This document shows positions 8,486-18,126 of a stretch of DNA of 64,000 nt, piece after piece. The stretch covers positions 682,001 through 746,000 of the forward strand of contig JACKHI010000002.1 of NCBI GenBank assembly GCA_020639075.1, given 5' to 3'. Under the pieces are notes generated by a model that saw only the letters and a list, made by a program, of their open reading frames with translations, had not been told where the DNA came from and ran no database searches. How positions within the stretch are numbered: the first letter of the stretch is position 1; each line of letters opens with the position of its first letter. This DNA comes from Phycisphaerales bacterium (GTDB taxonomy: Bacteria > Planctomycetota > Phycisphaerae > UBA1845 > UTPLA1). The position numbers were made by a program, and so were the translations under genes.

Positions 8486-9541
8486 ATGGTCGTTCGATTC
8501 GCATTTCCAACGGAAGAATTCAGAGCATGGGGGCAGTGGGCGTGGCACAGGGCGGCCCTCCCGACGGCGCGACGAGCACGACAGAAGGCCGTTGGGCTGC
8601 GTCAGAACGTCAAGGCCTGTTCGGTCCGCGGCCTCGTGCCGCTAGCGATCGCCATTATCGCCGTCTGCACGGCGACGCACGCGCTGACGCCTGTCGCTGT
8701 CGGCGTCCCGGAGCCGCGAATTGACGTCGCGGACTTCGTCGCGGCGGCCCGTCGCAGCATTCACGCGAAGAACTATGCATGGTTGACGACAAAGCAGCGC
8801 GAAACGTTCGAAGCGCTGAGTGATCGCATCGCCGTCCCCGTCGGATACGAACGTGTGATCCTGCCGGCGGGCAGTTTCGGGGAATGGCTACGGAATCTTC
8901 CCGCAGGGGAATCGTTGGCACCCGTGCTTCGTGCGAACGGCCGAACCACGCTCATCCCGGCGGACGATCCAAATCTCGCAGTGACGATCCAGCTCCAACC
9001 ACATACCAATGCACTGGGCGCGGCCGGCATGATGGTCCGGCTTCGAGCCGAGCACTGCTGGGGGACGAAGTCGCTCGAGCGGTCGGCGTTCCATTTCACG
9101 TCGGGGCAGCGCTTGAGTTGGCGGGCATGGGCGAACGGCGTCCGGGCGCTGGCCGGCGAATCGGGACCGAGGTTCGAGATGACCGGCATGGTCGATGACA
9201 GTCGCGACAGCTTCTGTGCCTGGATCGAAACCCAACTGCAATTCACTTCGTGCGAGAGTCTCCTCGACGATACCCGCAAGGTCGACGATGGAACGATCGC
9301 GCCGGGTGATCTGTTGCTTCGCGGCGGTCGCGACGCGCACGTGCTCATCGTGCTCGACGCCGCAGTTGACGGCGCTGGGCGTGTTGCAGTCCTGCTCGGC
9401 AGCGGCAGCTCGCCGGCGGGGACTTTCCACGTGCTCCGCGCATCTTATGACTCTCCCTGGTTTGTTCTGACAAGTCCCACGATCGATACGGGCATTCACG
9501 GCCGCTTCGATCTCGATCACCTTCGCCGCTGGGCGCGATAG
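8486..9541 (+). CDS. DUF4846-like exported protein
   Basis: This is a 351-residue protein. A basic N-terminal region of about 50 residues precedes a hydrophobic segment (LVPLAIAIIAVCTATHAL), either a late signal peptide or a single membrane anchor. The downstream domain matches my recollection of DUF4846: a motif of the type GAAGMMVRLRAEHCWG, then FHFTSGQRLSW, an aromatic/Gly-rich segment around the Arg, and near the end GDLLLRGGRDAHVLIVLD. The biochemical role of that family is not established. The ribosome binding site is weak, so a later start is possible. It converges with the propeller gene, with only 9 bases between the stops. Confidence 0.65.
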   Translation: MVVRFAFPTEEFRAWGQWAWHRAALPTARRARQKAVGLRQNVKACSVRGLVPLAIAIIAVCTATHALTPVAVGVPEPRIDVADFVAAARRSIHAKNYAWLTTKQRETFEALSDRIAVPVGYERVILPAGSFGEWLRNLPAGESLAPVLRANGRTTLIPADDPNLAVTIQLQPHTNALGAAGMMVRLRAEHCWGTKSLERSAFHFTSGQRLSWRAWANGVRALAGESGPRFEMTGMVDDSRDSFCAWIETQLQFTSCESLLDDTRKVDDGTIAPGDLLLRGGRDAHVLIVLDAAVDGAGRVAVLLGSGSSPAGTFHVLRASYDSPWFVLTSPTIDTGIHGRFDLDHLRRWAR

Positions 9542-9550
9542 GGTTCACGG

Positions 9551-11620
9551 TCACTTCGATACGATGTGAAAGCGACTGCGAAACCGTGGACGCGCAGGTT
9601 GCCGACTGGCACGAGCGCGACTGGCAAATCCTCTTGGAATGAACCGCATCAGCACGATCGTCGCAAGCATCGGAATCACGTTTCCTGAACCCAACGCGCA
9701 GCAGACACCGCCGGCGGGAAAGGCCTGTGACGGCGCAGGCGCGCGCGGGAAGTGCAGGATGATGCCGTCGTCGCCGACGGCATAGATGTCGTCGGCCGCG
9801 CTTCCCCAGATGGCGCGCAGGTCCTGCGTCGTGCCGCTGCTTAATCGCTCCCAGTAGCTGCCGTCGTAATGGAGCATCTTGCCATCGTTGCCCACTGCAT
9901 AGACGTTATCCGGTCCGGTACCCCATACCGCGTTGACGGCGCCGCCGAATTCGGAGGGTAAGGTTGCCGTCGGACCGACCAGCAGATGCCAGCTCGTGCC
10001 GTTGAAATTCCAGAGCGAGGCTTCGTCGCCGAAGACGAATACATCGGCGGGTCCGCTGCCCCACACGCAGCGGAGTCGACCGGTGGCGCTGGGCAACGCC
10101 ATCGTCGTCCAGCCCGCTCCGTCGTAGTGAATGACGACGCCGCTATTTGTGTCGTTGTTGAAGCCCACCAGGTAAATGTCATTGGCGGCGCTTCCCCAGA
10201 TTCCTTCCAGATCCATGTCCTGGCTGATCGGGAGTTTCGTCCAAGTGTTGCCGTCGAAATGGCGTAACTCGCTCGCAAGCCCCACGGCGTAAACATCGTT
10301 CGGCGCGCTCGCCCACACATCCCGCATCGGGTCCGTGGTGCTCATCACTTCGCTCCACGACGAGGCGTCATAGTGGTAGATTTCGCCATACCCAAAATCG
10401 ATGCCGCCGATGTCGTTGTTCTGGTCCACTGTGGCGAAGACATCGTTCGCCGACGTTCCCCGGATTCCCGAGAACCGATGGTCCGTTGAGCTGGCACGAA
10501 CACTCCAAGTGAGCCCGTCGGAATGCACGATTCGACCGTTAGCGCCGACGACCCAGATGTCTCCGGCGCTGCTGCCCCAGATGCCGTCGTAGTCGTCGCC
10601 GGACGCGAGGCTGCGCACGATCCACGCGTTGCTGTATCCGGGCCGATGCAGAATTACGCCGCTGATCCCGACGGCGAACACCTCCTGACCGTTGCCGACC
10701 GCTTCGACGCCGGAAAGGTCCGCCGATGTGACGGGCGATGTCGGCGCTTTCCAGCCCGATCCATTGTTTTCCCGAATGATGCCGTCCGCCCCGACTGCGA
10801 AGGCGTGGTAACCGTCCCAGATGGTGACGCCGAGCAGATGGGCCGTCGTGTTCGGATCTTCGTAGTTCCAGTCCATTCCGTCGAAGCGCCGGACGACGCC
10901 GTTGTCCCCGACGGCGACGACGTTGTCCGTCGAGGCGCTGAATACGTCGGTGAGTCTCTCGTTGTCACGGGGATCGGGAAAGCTCAATGAAGGAACATAG
11001 GGCGTCCATTGCGATCCGTCGTAGTGAATGAGCGTTCCGGCGTCGCCGACGGCCCAGACATCATTGGGACCAGAGCCGGAGACGGCCGATAGATCTTCTC
11101 CGGTTCCGCTGCTCATCGGCGTCCACTCGTCGAAGGGGTCGGATTGGGGGCCGGTGTAGTGAAGAATCGTGCCATGCCTACCGACGGCAAAGACATTCGA
11201 TGGACCGGATCCCCAAACGCCGCGCATTTCGTTTGTCCCACTGACCAGGAACTGTTTCCAGGACTGACCGTCGAAGTGCATGAAGATGTTGTCCCCGACG
11301 ACGAACACGTCCGACGGACTGATCCCCCAGATGCTCCGGATGAAGTTCATGTTTTCCGTGAACACGGGTAGCCAACTCGTGCCGTCGTAGCCGTACAGCA
11401 CGCCCGAACCGGCATAAGTGTCAAAGCCGACCGCAAACGCGATCTTCGCTCCGTCCGATCCTCCAAACGCCCAGACATCTTCAAAGAACGTTGTGATGCT
11501 CGGCACGTCGATTCGTTCCCAAAGCGTCACGCCCGTCTGCGCCGCCGCCGGACCAGGGCCCGCGAACGATGCGGCCAATAGCGCCGCGCCGGCAACCAAC
11601 CTGACTTGAGTGGGTTTCAT
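9551..11620 (-). CDS. Secreted 14-repeat beta-propeller protein with C-terminal sorting-like tail
   Basis: This 689-residue protein is read from the ATG at 11620, which has an AGGAG ribosome binding site. The frame is open for 59 more codons upstream, but these carry no signal peptide. A Sec signal (LVAGAALLAASFAGPGPAAA) follows the start. About 14 repeats of about 45 residues fill the protein, each with a G-x-x-P-x-D-V-W/Y-A-V-G-D-x-G core and a HYDG-S-W strand, e.g. GSGPNDVWAVGDAG and GSAADDIYAVGDDG. These should form two seven-bladed propellers on the cell surface. The C-terminus has Cys-Cys-Ala-Leu-Gly, a hydrophobic stretch (IPMLATIVLMRF) and an Arg-rich tail, the layout of Myxo/GlyGly-CTERM sorting signals. 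Ligand unknown. Confidence 0.8.
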   Translation of the reverse strand: MKPTQVRLVAGAALLAASFAGPGPAAAQTGVTLWERIDVPSITTFFEDVWAFGGSDGAKIAFAVGFDTYAGSGVLYGYDGTSWLPVFTENMNFIRSIWGISPSDVFVVGDNIFMHFDGQSWKQFLVSGTNEMRGVWGSGPSNVFAVGRHGTILHYTGPQSDPFDEWTPMSSGTGEDLSAVSGSGPNDVWAVGDAGTLIHYDGSQWTPYVPSLSFPDPRDNERLTDVFSASTDNVVAVGDNGVVRRFDGMDWNYEDPNTTAHLLGVTIWDGYHAFAVGADGIIRENNGSGWKAPTSPVTSADLSGVEAVGNGQEVFAVGISGVILHRPGYSNAWIVRSLASGDDYDGIWGSSAGDIWVVGANGRIVHSDGLTWSVRASSTDHRFSGIRGTSANDVFATVDQNNDIGGIDFGYGEIYHYDASSWSEVMSTTDPMRDVWASAPNDVYAVGLASELRHFDGNTWTKLPISQDMDLEGIWGSAANDIYLVGFNNDTNSGVVIHYDGAGWTTMALPSATGRLRCVWGSGPADVFVFGDEASLWNFNGTSWHLLVGPTATLPSEFGGAVNAVWGTGPDNVYAVGNDGKMLHYDGSYWERLSSGTTQDLRAIWGSAADDIYAVGDDGIILHFPRAPAPSQAFPAGGVCCALGSGNVIPMLATIVLMRFIPRGFASRARASRQPARPRFRSRFHIVSK

Positions 11621-12325
11621 GGAAGTACTCCTACACAAGTGCGAGTCACGGCGCGCATCCGACATGCGGACACGCGGCGATTGAGATCGGTGTTCGTAAG
11701 TTGAAGTTTCCGAATTCGGTAGCGCGTTGGAATGGTGCGAGATTGCCCGCGCACATCGGGTGCGCACCCATCCGCACGCAGATAGAGTAACGTGCAAAGC
11801 GGTCCATGTTCGTCATACCGCGGCGACGCCTTGAAGGTCTCCGCACTTTGCTGTCGTCACTGGGTCATGAGGATTGTAGGTCGGACATGGCGCCGGTGCA
11901 GGCACTCGTTCGCCGTTTTGATCTACTGTGTGTAGCCAAGATTGACAATGTTCGGCATTCGAGGCCGCGCATTCCTCTGCGTGGCGAATCTCAAGCAGAT
12001 ATCGACGCGGCGGGATCCCTGTTCTTGGTTTGATTTACTCCACCCGAGGGTACGCGAAGGTCTGGGATGGCGTGGCTCCGTGCAGCGGGGCGGCGATTGG
12101 CAGTTCATCGCATCAATCGGGCGATTTCGACGGACGGGCGGATCCTTCAGAAATTTCGGCATTTTTGACTTCGCAATCCGTTCACCGTTTGCGTTGTCTG
12201 TCCAAAGGTCTGTCTTTGCCGGCCGGACGACGGCTGGTCGAGACGGGCGGATTTTTAAGAAAGATAGGGGATTTCCGCGGGCGAGATTGCGCGCATCGGG
12301 GAGCCTCTATCCGCAGGAGTTCGCC
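11621..12325. other. Long divergent intergenic region (about 700 bp)
   Basis: This region lies between two divergently transcribed surface-protein genes. Short open frames occur on both strands but none has a protein-like composition, a good ribosome binding site or recognisable motifs. It must contain promoters for both flanking genes. I could not identify convincing -35/-10 pairs or repeats. Confidence 0.4.
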
Positions 12326-15300
12326 ATGCGCCCATTCGTAATCTCAGTTCGTCTGGCCTTGATATCGACCATTGCGTTTCTGGCGGCTTTGTCCGGCTGT
12401 CCCGATCAGGCCGCGAACCTCGGCACCGATGGACAGCCCGCGGCTGGGCAGAGCACGCCTGCGGTGCAGGATGCCGTTGCCGGACCGCCGAAACTCGTCA
12501 GCGCGATATCGACGAGCAACACCAGCGTTCGAGTCACTTTCAGCGAACCCATGGACAACAGCGTACTCAGCGCGTCGAACTACGCCATCGTGCAGGCGAA
12601 TGTCGTGCCTGAGGCGGGATCGCTTGGCGTGGTGTCCGCGACACGTTTCGGGAACAACGGGACGGCGATTACGCTGCGGACATTGTCGCAATCCGAAGTC
12701 ACATACGAGCTAATTGTCACGAACGTCCGCGACGTCGCCGGTAATGAGATTGCGCCGCCGGAACTGCTGGTGACGCCGACGCGAACAATGTTCGCCGGTA
12801 CGCCGTTCAGGGGGAAACCCGACAACAAATGCGATGGCTCGGATCGCTTGGACATTGCGGTCTGCACGACGTCGAGCGGCGCCCTGGACAGCGACTGCGA
12901 CGGGCTGCCGGACTCCGCTGAACAGCGTGGCTGGGTCGTGACGGTCACGCTGGTGGACGGCCAAACGGTGCAGCGCGATGTCACGAGCGATCCGTTCGAT
13001 TGCGACACGGACGGCGACGGTCTCGGCGATGCCGTCGAGAAGAACATCGGGCTTGACCCGCGCTCGGACGACACGGACTTCGACCAGGTCTCTGACGGCG
13101 CCGAGTGGAACGACTGGTTCACGGATCCGACGAATCAGGACACGGACGGCGATTCGCTCAACGACAGCCTCGAACTGGACCTGCAGACGTCGCCTACGCT
13201 GGCGGATACCGACGGCGACCAGCTGAACGACGACGTCGAATTGATTGAGAGAAACCGCAATCCGCTCGTCGCCGATCTGCCGAGGCCGAAGATCACAGCT
13301 GACGACCTCTTTCTTGAAGTCGATGTCATGTACTCATACACCGACGAAGAGGGCGCGACTCAGACGGTGGAAGACACGCAGGCCAGCACGTTCTCGCAGA
13401 TGGATGAAACGCGATTCGGGACCAGCGACACAACGAGTAACGAGACGGTACTCGAATCCTCTGAATCCCTCGAAGCGACGCTGAATTTCGGCGGGGCCGA
13501 CGGATTCGGCGGATCGGTCAAGGGCGGCGCGGAGTTCGGTCAGACGTTTACCGACGGTTATTCGTCCACCGTCAATTCCGAGTCGGCCAAGTCCTCAACG
13601 CAGGAGCGGTCGCGTTCCGTATCGCAGGCGTTCAGTGAGTCGGAGAACCGATCGATCACGCGATCGATCGAGGGCGCCCGCGTGGCGGCAAACGTCAGCG
13701 TGCAGAACGCGGGCGACATCGCGTTCTCGATCACGAACATCGAAGTTTCGCTGCAGCAGCAGGATCGACGTAACGCGAATCGGTTCATACCGGTGGCGGC
13801 GCTGCGGCTGTCGGGCGCATCCGATCCGACGAATCAGCCCACGTTCAATCTCGGCCCATTTGATCCGGCGCGAGGTCCGTTTGTTTTTGACAATGCGGAG
13901 GTTTTCGCCGATCGCGTGGATCGCCTCATGCGGGAACCGACGGGCCTGATCCTGAAGGTCGTCAATTTCGATGTTCTGGACGAATTCGGTCGCAACTTCG
14001 TGTTCTCGTCGCAGGAGACCAACGATCGGACGGCCGGAATTACGATCGACTACGGCGACGGGTCCGTCGAGAAGTTCCGTGTGGCGGTCAATAACCAGTT
14101 CGATGCGAGTGGGCGGATGCTGCCGATCACGATGCGGCGCGCGCTGGAGATCATCGGCATCGACAAGTCGTCGGCGCCGGGAGGGGATACGCCCAACGCC
14201 GATCCGGCGGATCCGACGATTCGCTCGACTTACGGCGTCGCGACTGTGAATGATCCGGATCAGCCGATGGTGCCGGCCCACGAGGTGCTGACGCGCGTCC
14301 GCGGTGTGCAGAACGATCTGGTCGGCAATCCGCCGGTCAAGCGATTCTGGGCAGTGCAGACGTCGAGCGACTTCGCGACTGTCAACGGCGACTTCAGCGA
14401 CCTGGAGTTGCGCGCGAGAGACGATTACATCCTGTTGTTCACGCAGGACATTGATGAAGACGGTCTGCACTTCCGCCAGGAAGCGTATTACGGCTCAAGT
14501 GATTTGACGCCGAATACCGACGGAGATTCGCTCAGCGACAAGTTCGAAGTCTGTGACGGCTGGGTCGTTACACCGATACCCGGTACGCCGCGCAGAGTCT
14601 TCTCCAACCCGGGGCTCGACGACACGGACGGAGACAGCCTGCTGGATGATTTTGAGATGCGGGAAATGACGGACCCGACGCTCGCCGACTCCGACGTAGA
14701 CGCGCTGACGGACCCTGTCGAGATCTACGGCGGTTACGAGATCATTCTGTTCGACGGTGATGAAGACTCTTTGAATGACAACATTCTCGAAGTCGAACCT
14801 TATAGCGACGCGGCCGTGATTGACGGAGGCGACGGCATCGTGGATGCCACGGCGATTGGCGATGACGTTCAGATTATTGCAGTCGGCACGATGGTTGCTG
14901 CAGGACGAATCGTCATCGGCCCCGGGCCGAACGGCGTGATCGACACCGTCCCTGTCGGCAATGGAGACGACTTCGTCGCCATTGTCGAAAGGCTTGTCGA
15001 GGGTTTTGACGGCGTACGATCGACAACTGCGCCGGATCCGATGGGCAGCGATGATGTGCTTGAAATCGATCCCAATGCCACTGAGATTGCACAAGGTACG
15101 GTGCTGATCAGCGGCGGGTTGAACGGCGTGATCGATACGGCGCCGGAGGGAGACGAGTACATTCGCGCCATTCATCATCGACTGTTCGCTACGGATCCGA
15201 TGAACCAGGATACCGACTTCGACGGCGTCACGGACGGGCGCGAAATCGTGCTTCGCTCGAATCCCAATCGTCGCGATGCGGGGCTTGTCACGGATCGCGA

Positions 15301-16426
15301 TCGCGATGGTCTGTACGATGCCGAAGAAACGGAAGGCTGGACCGTGACTGTCTACATGAATGGCATGACCACGTCGTATCACGTCGTGTCAGATCCCGAC
15401 GATCCGGACAGTGACCATGACGGTCTTCCCGACGTTCTCGAATGGGCCATTCGCTCCGATCCGAATAAGCGCGATTCCGACAACGATGGAAAATTCGATA
15501 TCTTCGAGTTTGATCCGGACGATCAGGACGGGTATTACACGGCCGACGCGATCGCCGAAGCGATGATGCGTTGCGCCATGGCGGAGAACTGCTCCTACGA
15601 GAATCCGAATGAGGAACCGAGCGATCGACTGCGAACCAACGTGAATTCCGACGACTCGGACCTCGACACGTTGAAGGACGGCTTCGAGATCGATACGGAC
15701 GTGATCGTTCGCCTGGTCGGCAATCCGACGCCGATCGTGGTTCGCTCTCTGCCGTATCGCGCCGACTCGGACAATGACACGCTGAACGACGCCGCCGAGA
15801 TCAAGGGGGCCGACGGAATCGCGCCGGGCGGAATGGGCGATACGCTGGATTCGACCAACCCGCTCGATTCCGACACGGATGACGACAGCCGCGGCGACGC
15901 ACTGGAGATTACGCAGGTTCTCACGGATGAAGCGGGCCGCACTGCCAAGTCGAATCCGCTCTATCCGGATCGCCTGGTGACGGCCGAGTACATCGACGCA
16001 CAGGTGCTCGATGACTGTGACGCGGGCGACGGCGAGAACGCGGGCGAATTCGCATGGGATTTCTACTTCGACGTGACAGGGGGCCTGCAGGACCAGTACG
16101 GTGCAACGTCGAATGACTTCCATCTGGACGTGTCTGACAGTGACCTTCCTAATCCGTTGACGTTCTTCAGCGGGCTTAATCTCGGAGGCGCCGATATTAC
16201 GACCAACAACACGTTTGTGTTCGTCATCGGCTTCGGCAGCACGTTTAATGCCAACGGTGTCGTCAACGAAGATGATGTCGCCGGCAATGATGACGAAGTG
16301 ATGACCTTCTCAATGGACTTTACGGTTCGAGACTTTGGAAACTACTCGCAGACAATCGCCACGACGATGATCCAGGGATCGGGCGACTGCAACATCAACG
16401 TGGTCGTCAGCTACAAGGTTGAGTAG
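12326..16426 (+). CDS. Giant lipoprotein with binary-toxin-B (protective antigen)-like pore domain and TSP3 calcium repeats
   Basis: This 1366-residue protein is read from the ATG at 12326 (AGGAG 9 bases upstream). A signal peptide ends in a lipobox (LAALSGC, Cys25). Residues about 54-155 are an SwmB/Big_5 Ig-like domain (VRVTFSEPMD). Residues about 188-325 are DxDxDGxxD calcium repeats, the first of which (CDGLPDSAEQRGWVVTV) matches the calcium-binding domain of protective antigen. Residues about 370-615 resemble its heptamer/pore domain: GGSVKGG, a Ser/Thr-rich amphipathic stretch, ARVAANVSVQNAGDIAFSIT, then ITMRRALEIIGI. More TSP3 repeats follow to residue about 1240, including two G-P-N/G-L-N-G-V-I-D-T units. 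A beta-sandwich end follows. Membrane insertion or peptide translocation is inferred from the family; no partner A-component is seen. Confidence 0.8.
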   Translation: MRPFVISVRLALISTIAFLAALSGCPDQAANLGTDGQPAAGQSTPAVQDAVAGPPKLVSAISTSNTSVRVTFSEPMDNSVLSASNYAIVQANVVPEAGSLGVVSATRFGNNGTAITLRTLSQSEVTYELIVTNVRDVAGNEIAPPELLVTPTRTMFAGTPFRGKPDNKCDGSDRLDIAVCTTSSGALDSDCDGLPDSAEQRGWVVTVTLVDGQTVQRDVTSDPFDCDTDGDGLGDAVEKNIGLDPRSDDTDFDQVSDGAEWNDWFTDPTNQDTDGDSLNDSLELDLQTSPTLADTDGDQLNDDVELIERNRNPLVADLPRPKITADDLFLEVDVMYSYTDEEGATQTVEDTQASTFSQMDETRFGTSDTTSNETVLESSESLEATLNFGGADGFGGSVKGGAEFGQTFTDGYSSTVNSESAKSSTQERSRSVSQAFSESENRSITRSIEGARVAANVSVQNAGDIAFSITNIEVSLQQQDRRNANRFIPVAALRLSGASDPTNQPTFNLGPFDPARGPFVFDNAEVFADRVDRLMREPTGLILKVVNFDVLDEFGRNFVFSSQETNDRTAGITIDYGDGSVEKFRVAVNNQFDASGRMLPITMRRALEIIGIDKSSAPGGDTPNADPADPTIRSTYGVATVNDPDQPMVPAHEVLTRVRGVQNDLVGNPPVKRFWAVQTSSDFATVNGDFSDLELRARDDYILLFTQDIDEDGLHFRQEAYYGSSDLTPNTDGDSLSDKFEVCDGWVVTPIPGTPRRVFSNPGLDDTDGDSLLDDFEMREMTDPTLADSDVDALTDPVEIYGGYEIILFDGDEDSLNDNILEVEPYSDAAVIDGGDGIVDATAIGDDVQIIAVGTMVAAGRIVIGPGPNGVIDTVPVGNGDDFVAIVERLVEGFDGVRSTTAPDPMGSDDVLEIDPNATEIAQGTVLISGGLNGVIDTAPEGDEYIRAIHHRLFATDPMNQDTDFDGVTDGREIVLRSNPNRRDAGLVTDRDRDGLYDAEETEGWTVTVYMNGMTTSYHVVSDPDDPDSDHDGLPDVLEWAIRSDPNKRDSDNDGKFDIFEFDPDDQDGYYTADAIAEAMMRCAMAENCSYENPNEEPSDRLRTNVNSDDSDLDTLKDGFEIDTDVIVRLVGNPTPIVVRSLPYRADSDNDTLNDAAEIKGADGIAPGGMGDTLDSTNPLDSDTDDDSRGDALEITQVLTDEAGRTAKSNPLYPDRLVTAEYIDAQVLDDCDAGDGENAGEFAWDFYFDVTGGLQDQYGATSNDFHLDVSDSDLPNPLTFFSGLNLGGADITTNNTFVFVIGFGSTFNANGVVNEDDVAGNDDEVMTFSMDFTVRDFGNYSQTIATTMIQGSGDCNINVVVSYKVE

Positions 16427-16445
16427 TGAATGAGTCGTTCGTCGC

Positions 16446-16495
16446 GGCAAGGTTTCGCCGGCGCAATCCGGCGAAACCCTGCCTGTCTTCTTCAA
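16446..16495 (+). terminator. Intrinsic terminator-like hairpin after the PA-like gene
   Basis: GGCAAGGTTTCGCCGG (16446-16461) pairs with CCGGCGAAACCCTGCC (16468-16483) across a 6-base loop, with one internal mismatch, and is followed by a T/C-rich run (TGTCTTCTTC). It lies directly after the stop of the PA-like gene and before the start of the next gene. Confidence 0.72.
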
Positions 16496-16518
16496 CGAAT
16501 TCCATAGAGAGATTCGTG

Positions 16519-18126
16519 ATGCGATTCGCCTGCACCGCCATCCTTGCTGTTCCGCTGTTGGGATTTCAGGCACGTTGTGCTTCGACCGACGCGGTCTTGG
16601 ACCCGGCCGCGGCGCAGCAATCGACGCCGGATCTGCCCGCCGACATTGCGGGCGCGTTGGGGCAGCTGGCGACGTTGTCGCCAGGACTCGATATCGCGAT
16701 TGTCGACTCGTGTCGCGATCCGGAGACCGGCGGCGTCAATATCGAGTGCGTCGTGGCCATTCTCGCTTCGGATCAGGATTGCGACGGGATGTCGCTTCTC
16801 GACGAGGTACTGGCGGGGCTCGATCCCTTCAGCGCGCTCGACGGGCCGGATCGTGATTGCGACGGCATCCCGAACGGCGAAGATCCCGACATCGACAACG
16901 ACGGTATTCCGAACGAGAGCGATCCCGACGTCGACGGCGACGGGATACCGAACAGCGAGGATCCGGATGTCGATAACGACGGGATTCTCAATGGCGCCGA
17001 TTTTGACGTGGATGGCGATTTCCTGATCAATCGTTGGGACATCGACAATGACGCCGACGGCACTCCGGACGATGAGGACGACGATGATGACGAGGGTCCC
17101 GAGGAATGCGAGCCAAAGAGCGTCATGAAGGAGGACGCTGATGGGAATGTCGACGCGAATGCGAATGACAACGCGGCAGGTGACGGAGACAACGCGGATT
17201 CCCAGCCGACGGAGGAGGAGATCGGCGCAGCGTTGTCGCTGAGCAATCGACTGATGAAGATCGGCAAAGCCGGCGCCGACAAGTGTAATCGTCCAACGCG
17301 AGAAGATCGCGAGAACGCGCTGCGTCAGGCGGCTGCCGCTGCGGGCGGGCGCGGTTCGCGCGCCATACTGGAGCTGCGCCTCGAAGACCTGGAGAACATG
17401 AGCGATGAACGCTCGGAGGACATGGGGGAAGATGACGCAGGATCCGAAGCGCTTGATGTCCTGATTGACGTCCTCGATGAGAGCCTCGCGGATTCGGACG
17501 ACGAGTTCGAGGCGATAGAGTCGTTCGAGGACCGATTGGACGGCGTTGCCAGGCTCTTCGAGATTGGCGAGGAGATCAATCCCGTCGTTGAGCTTGCCGA
17601 AGTCGCCAACATCCTGGCGGATCACGAGTCTGATCTGGATGTGGCGGGGCAGGCGGACGTGGTTGTCGCCGTCGCCGCGGCACAACCTGACAAGTCGCTT
17701 GAAGACTGGTCAATCGATGCCGTCGATATTCTCGATCTGATCGACGAACTCGGCATCGACGCGGACCTGGCCGCCGGCGTATTTGTTCCGCTGGCCGCCG
17801 ACACGGGCGCGTTCGATGACGACGATCTTCTGAATTCAGTCGTTACCGCGACTTCAGCGATAGCGCGGGCGACTGGAAGTTCCATGGCGGATGCGGCAGA
17901 CGTGGTGGGCTATTTAGCGTCGGTCGTAAACGACCAAAGTGCGGAGTCCCTTACGACCTCCGGCACGAACGCGTTGAATGCCGCGATGGATCGTGGCGTT
18001 GGGGTCTTTGATGTACTTCTGGAGATTGCGCTTTCTGGCGGAGATTTGTCCGACGGCGTTTCCGAAGACGAGGCGAATCAGGCGGCCGATGCGGTCGCGA
18101 TGAGCCAGAGCAACGGGACGCCATGA
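16519..18126 (+). CDS. Secreted acidic protein with TSP3-type calcium repeats
   Basis: The protein has 535 residues, read from the ATG at 16519; the 31 upstream codons overlap the terminator hairpin and look non-coding. The N-terminus is a signal peptide (FACTAILAVPLLGF). Residues about 100-200 are tandem 13-residue calcium repeats of the form D-x-D-N/G-D-G-I-P-N-x-x-D-P (DIDNDGIPNESDPDVDGDGI), the bacterial thrombospondin type 3 pattern, ending in a run of Asp/Glu (DDEDDDDDE). The remaining 330 residues are acidic and predicted helical, with no recognised domain. It probably folds only with calcium on the cell surface. It directly follows the PA-like gene and shares its repeat type, so the two may act together. 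Confidence 0.75.
   Translation: MRFACTAILAVPLLGFQARCASTDAVLDPAAAQQSTPDLPADIAGALGQLATLSPGLDIAIVDSCRDPETGGVNIECVVAILASDQDCDGMSLLDEVLAGLDPFSALDGPDRDCDGIPNGEDPDIDNDGIPNESDPDVDGDGIPNSEDPDVDNDGILNGADFDVDGDFLINRWDIDNDADGTPDDEDDDDDEGPEECEPKSVMKEDADGNVDANANDNAAGDGDNADSQPTEEEIGAALSLSNRLMKIGKAGADKCNRPTREDRENALRQAAAAAGGRGSRAILELRLEDLENMSDERSEDMGEDDAGSEALDVLIDVLDESLADSDDEFEAIESFEDRLDGVARLFEIGEEINPVVELAEVANILADHESDLDVAGQADVVVAVAAAQPDKSLEDWSIDAVDILDLIDELGIDADLAAGVFVPLAADTGAFDDDDLLNSVVTATSAIARATGSSMADAADVVGYLASVVNDQSAESLTTSGTNALNAAMDRGVGVFDVLLEIALSGGDLSDGVSEDEANQAADAVAMSQSNGTP

Noticed and set aside
12888..13260. Calcium repeats as possible EF-hands or dockerin
   Set aside because: Repeat spacing (D-x-D-x-D-G with 13-20-residue periods and D-S/E tails) fits TSP3/PA-type calcium loops, not paired EF-hand helices.
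13595..14470. Long open frames on the strand opposite to the giant surface genes (also near 41961-43559 and 16492-17685)
   Set aside because: They have Arg/His-rich composition typical of antisense shadows in GC-rich coding DNA, no ribosome binding sites and no motifs.
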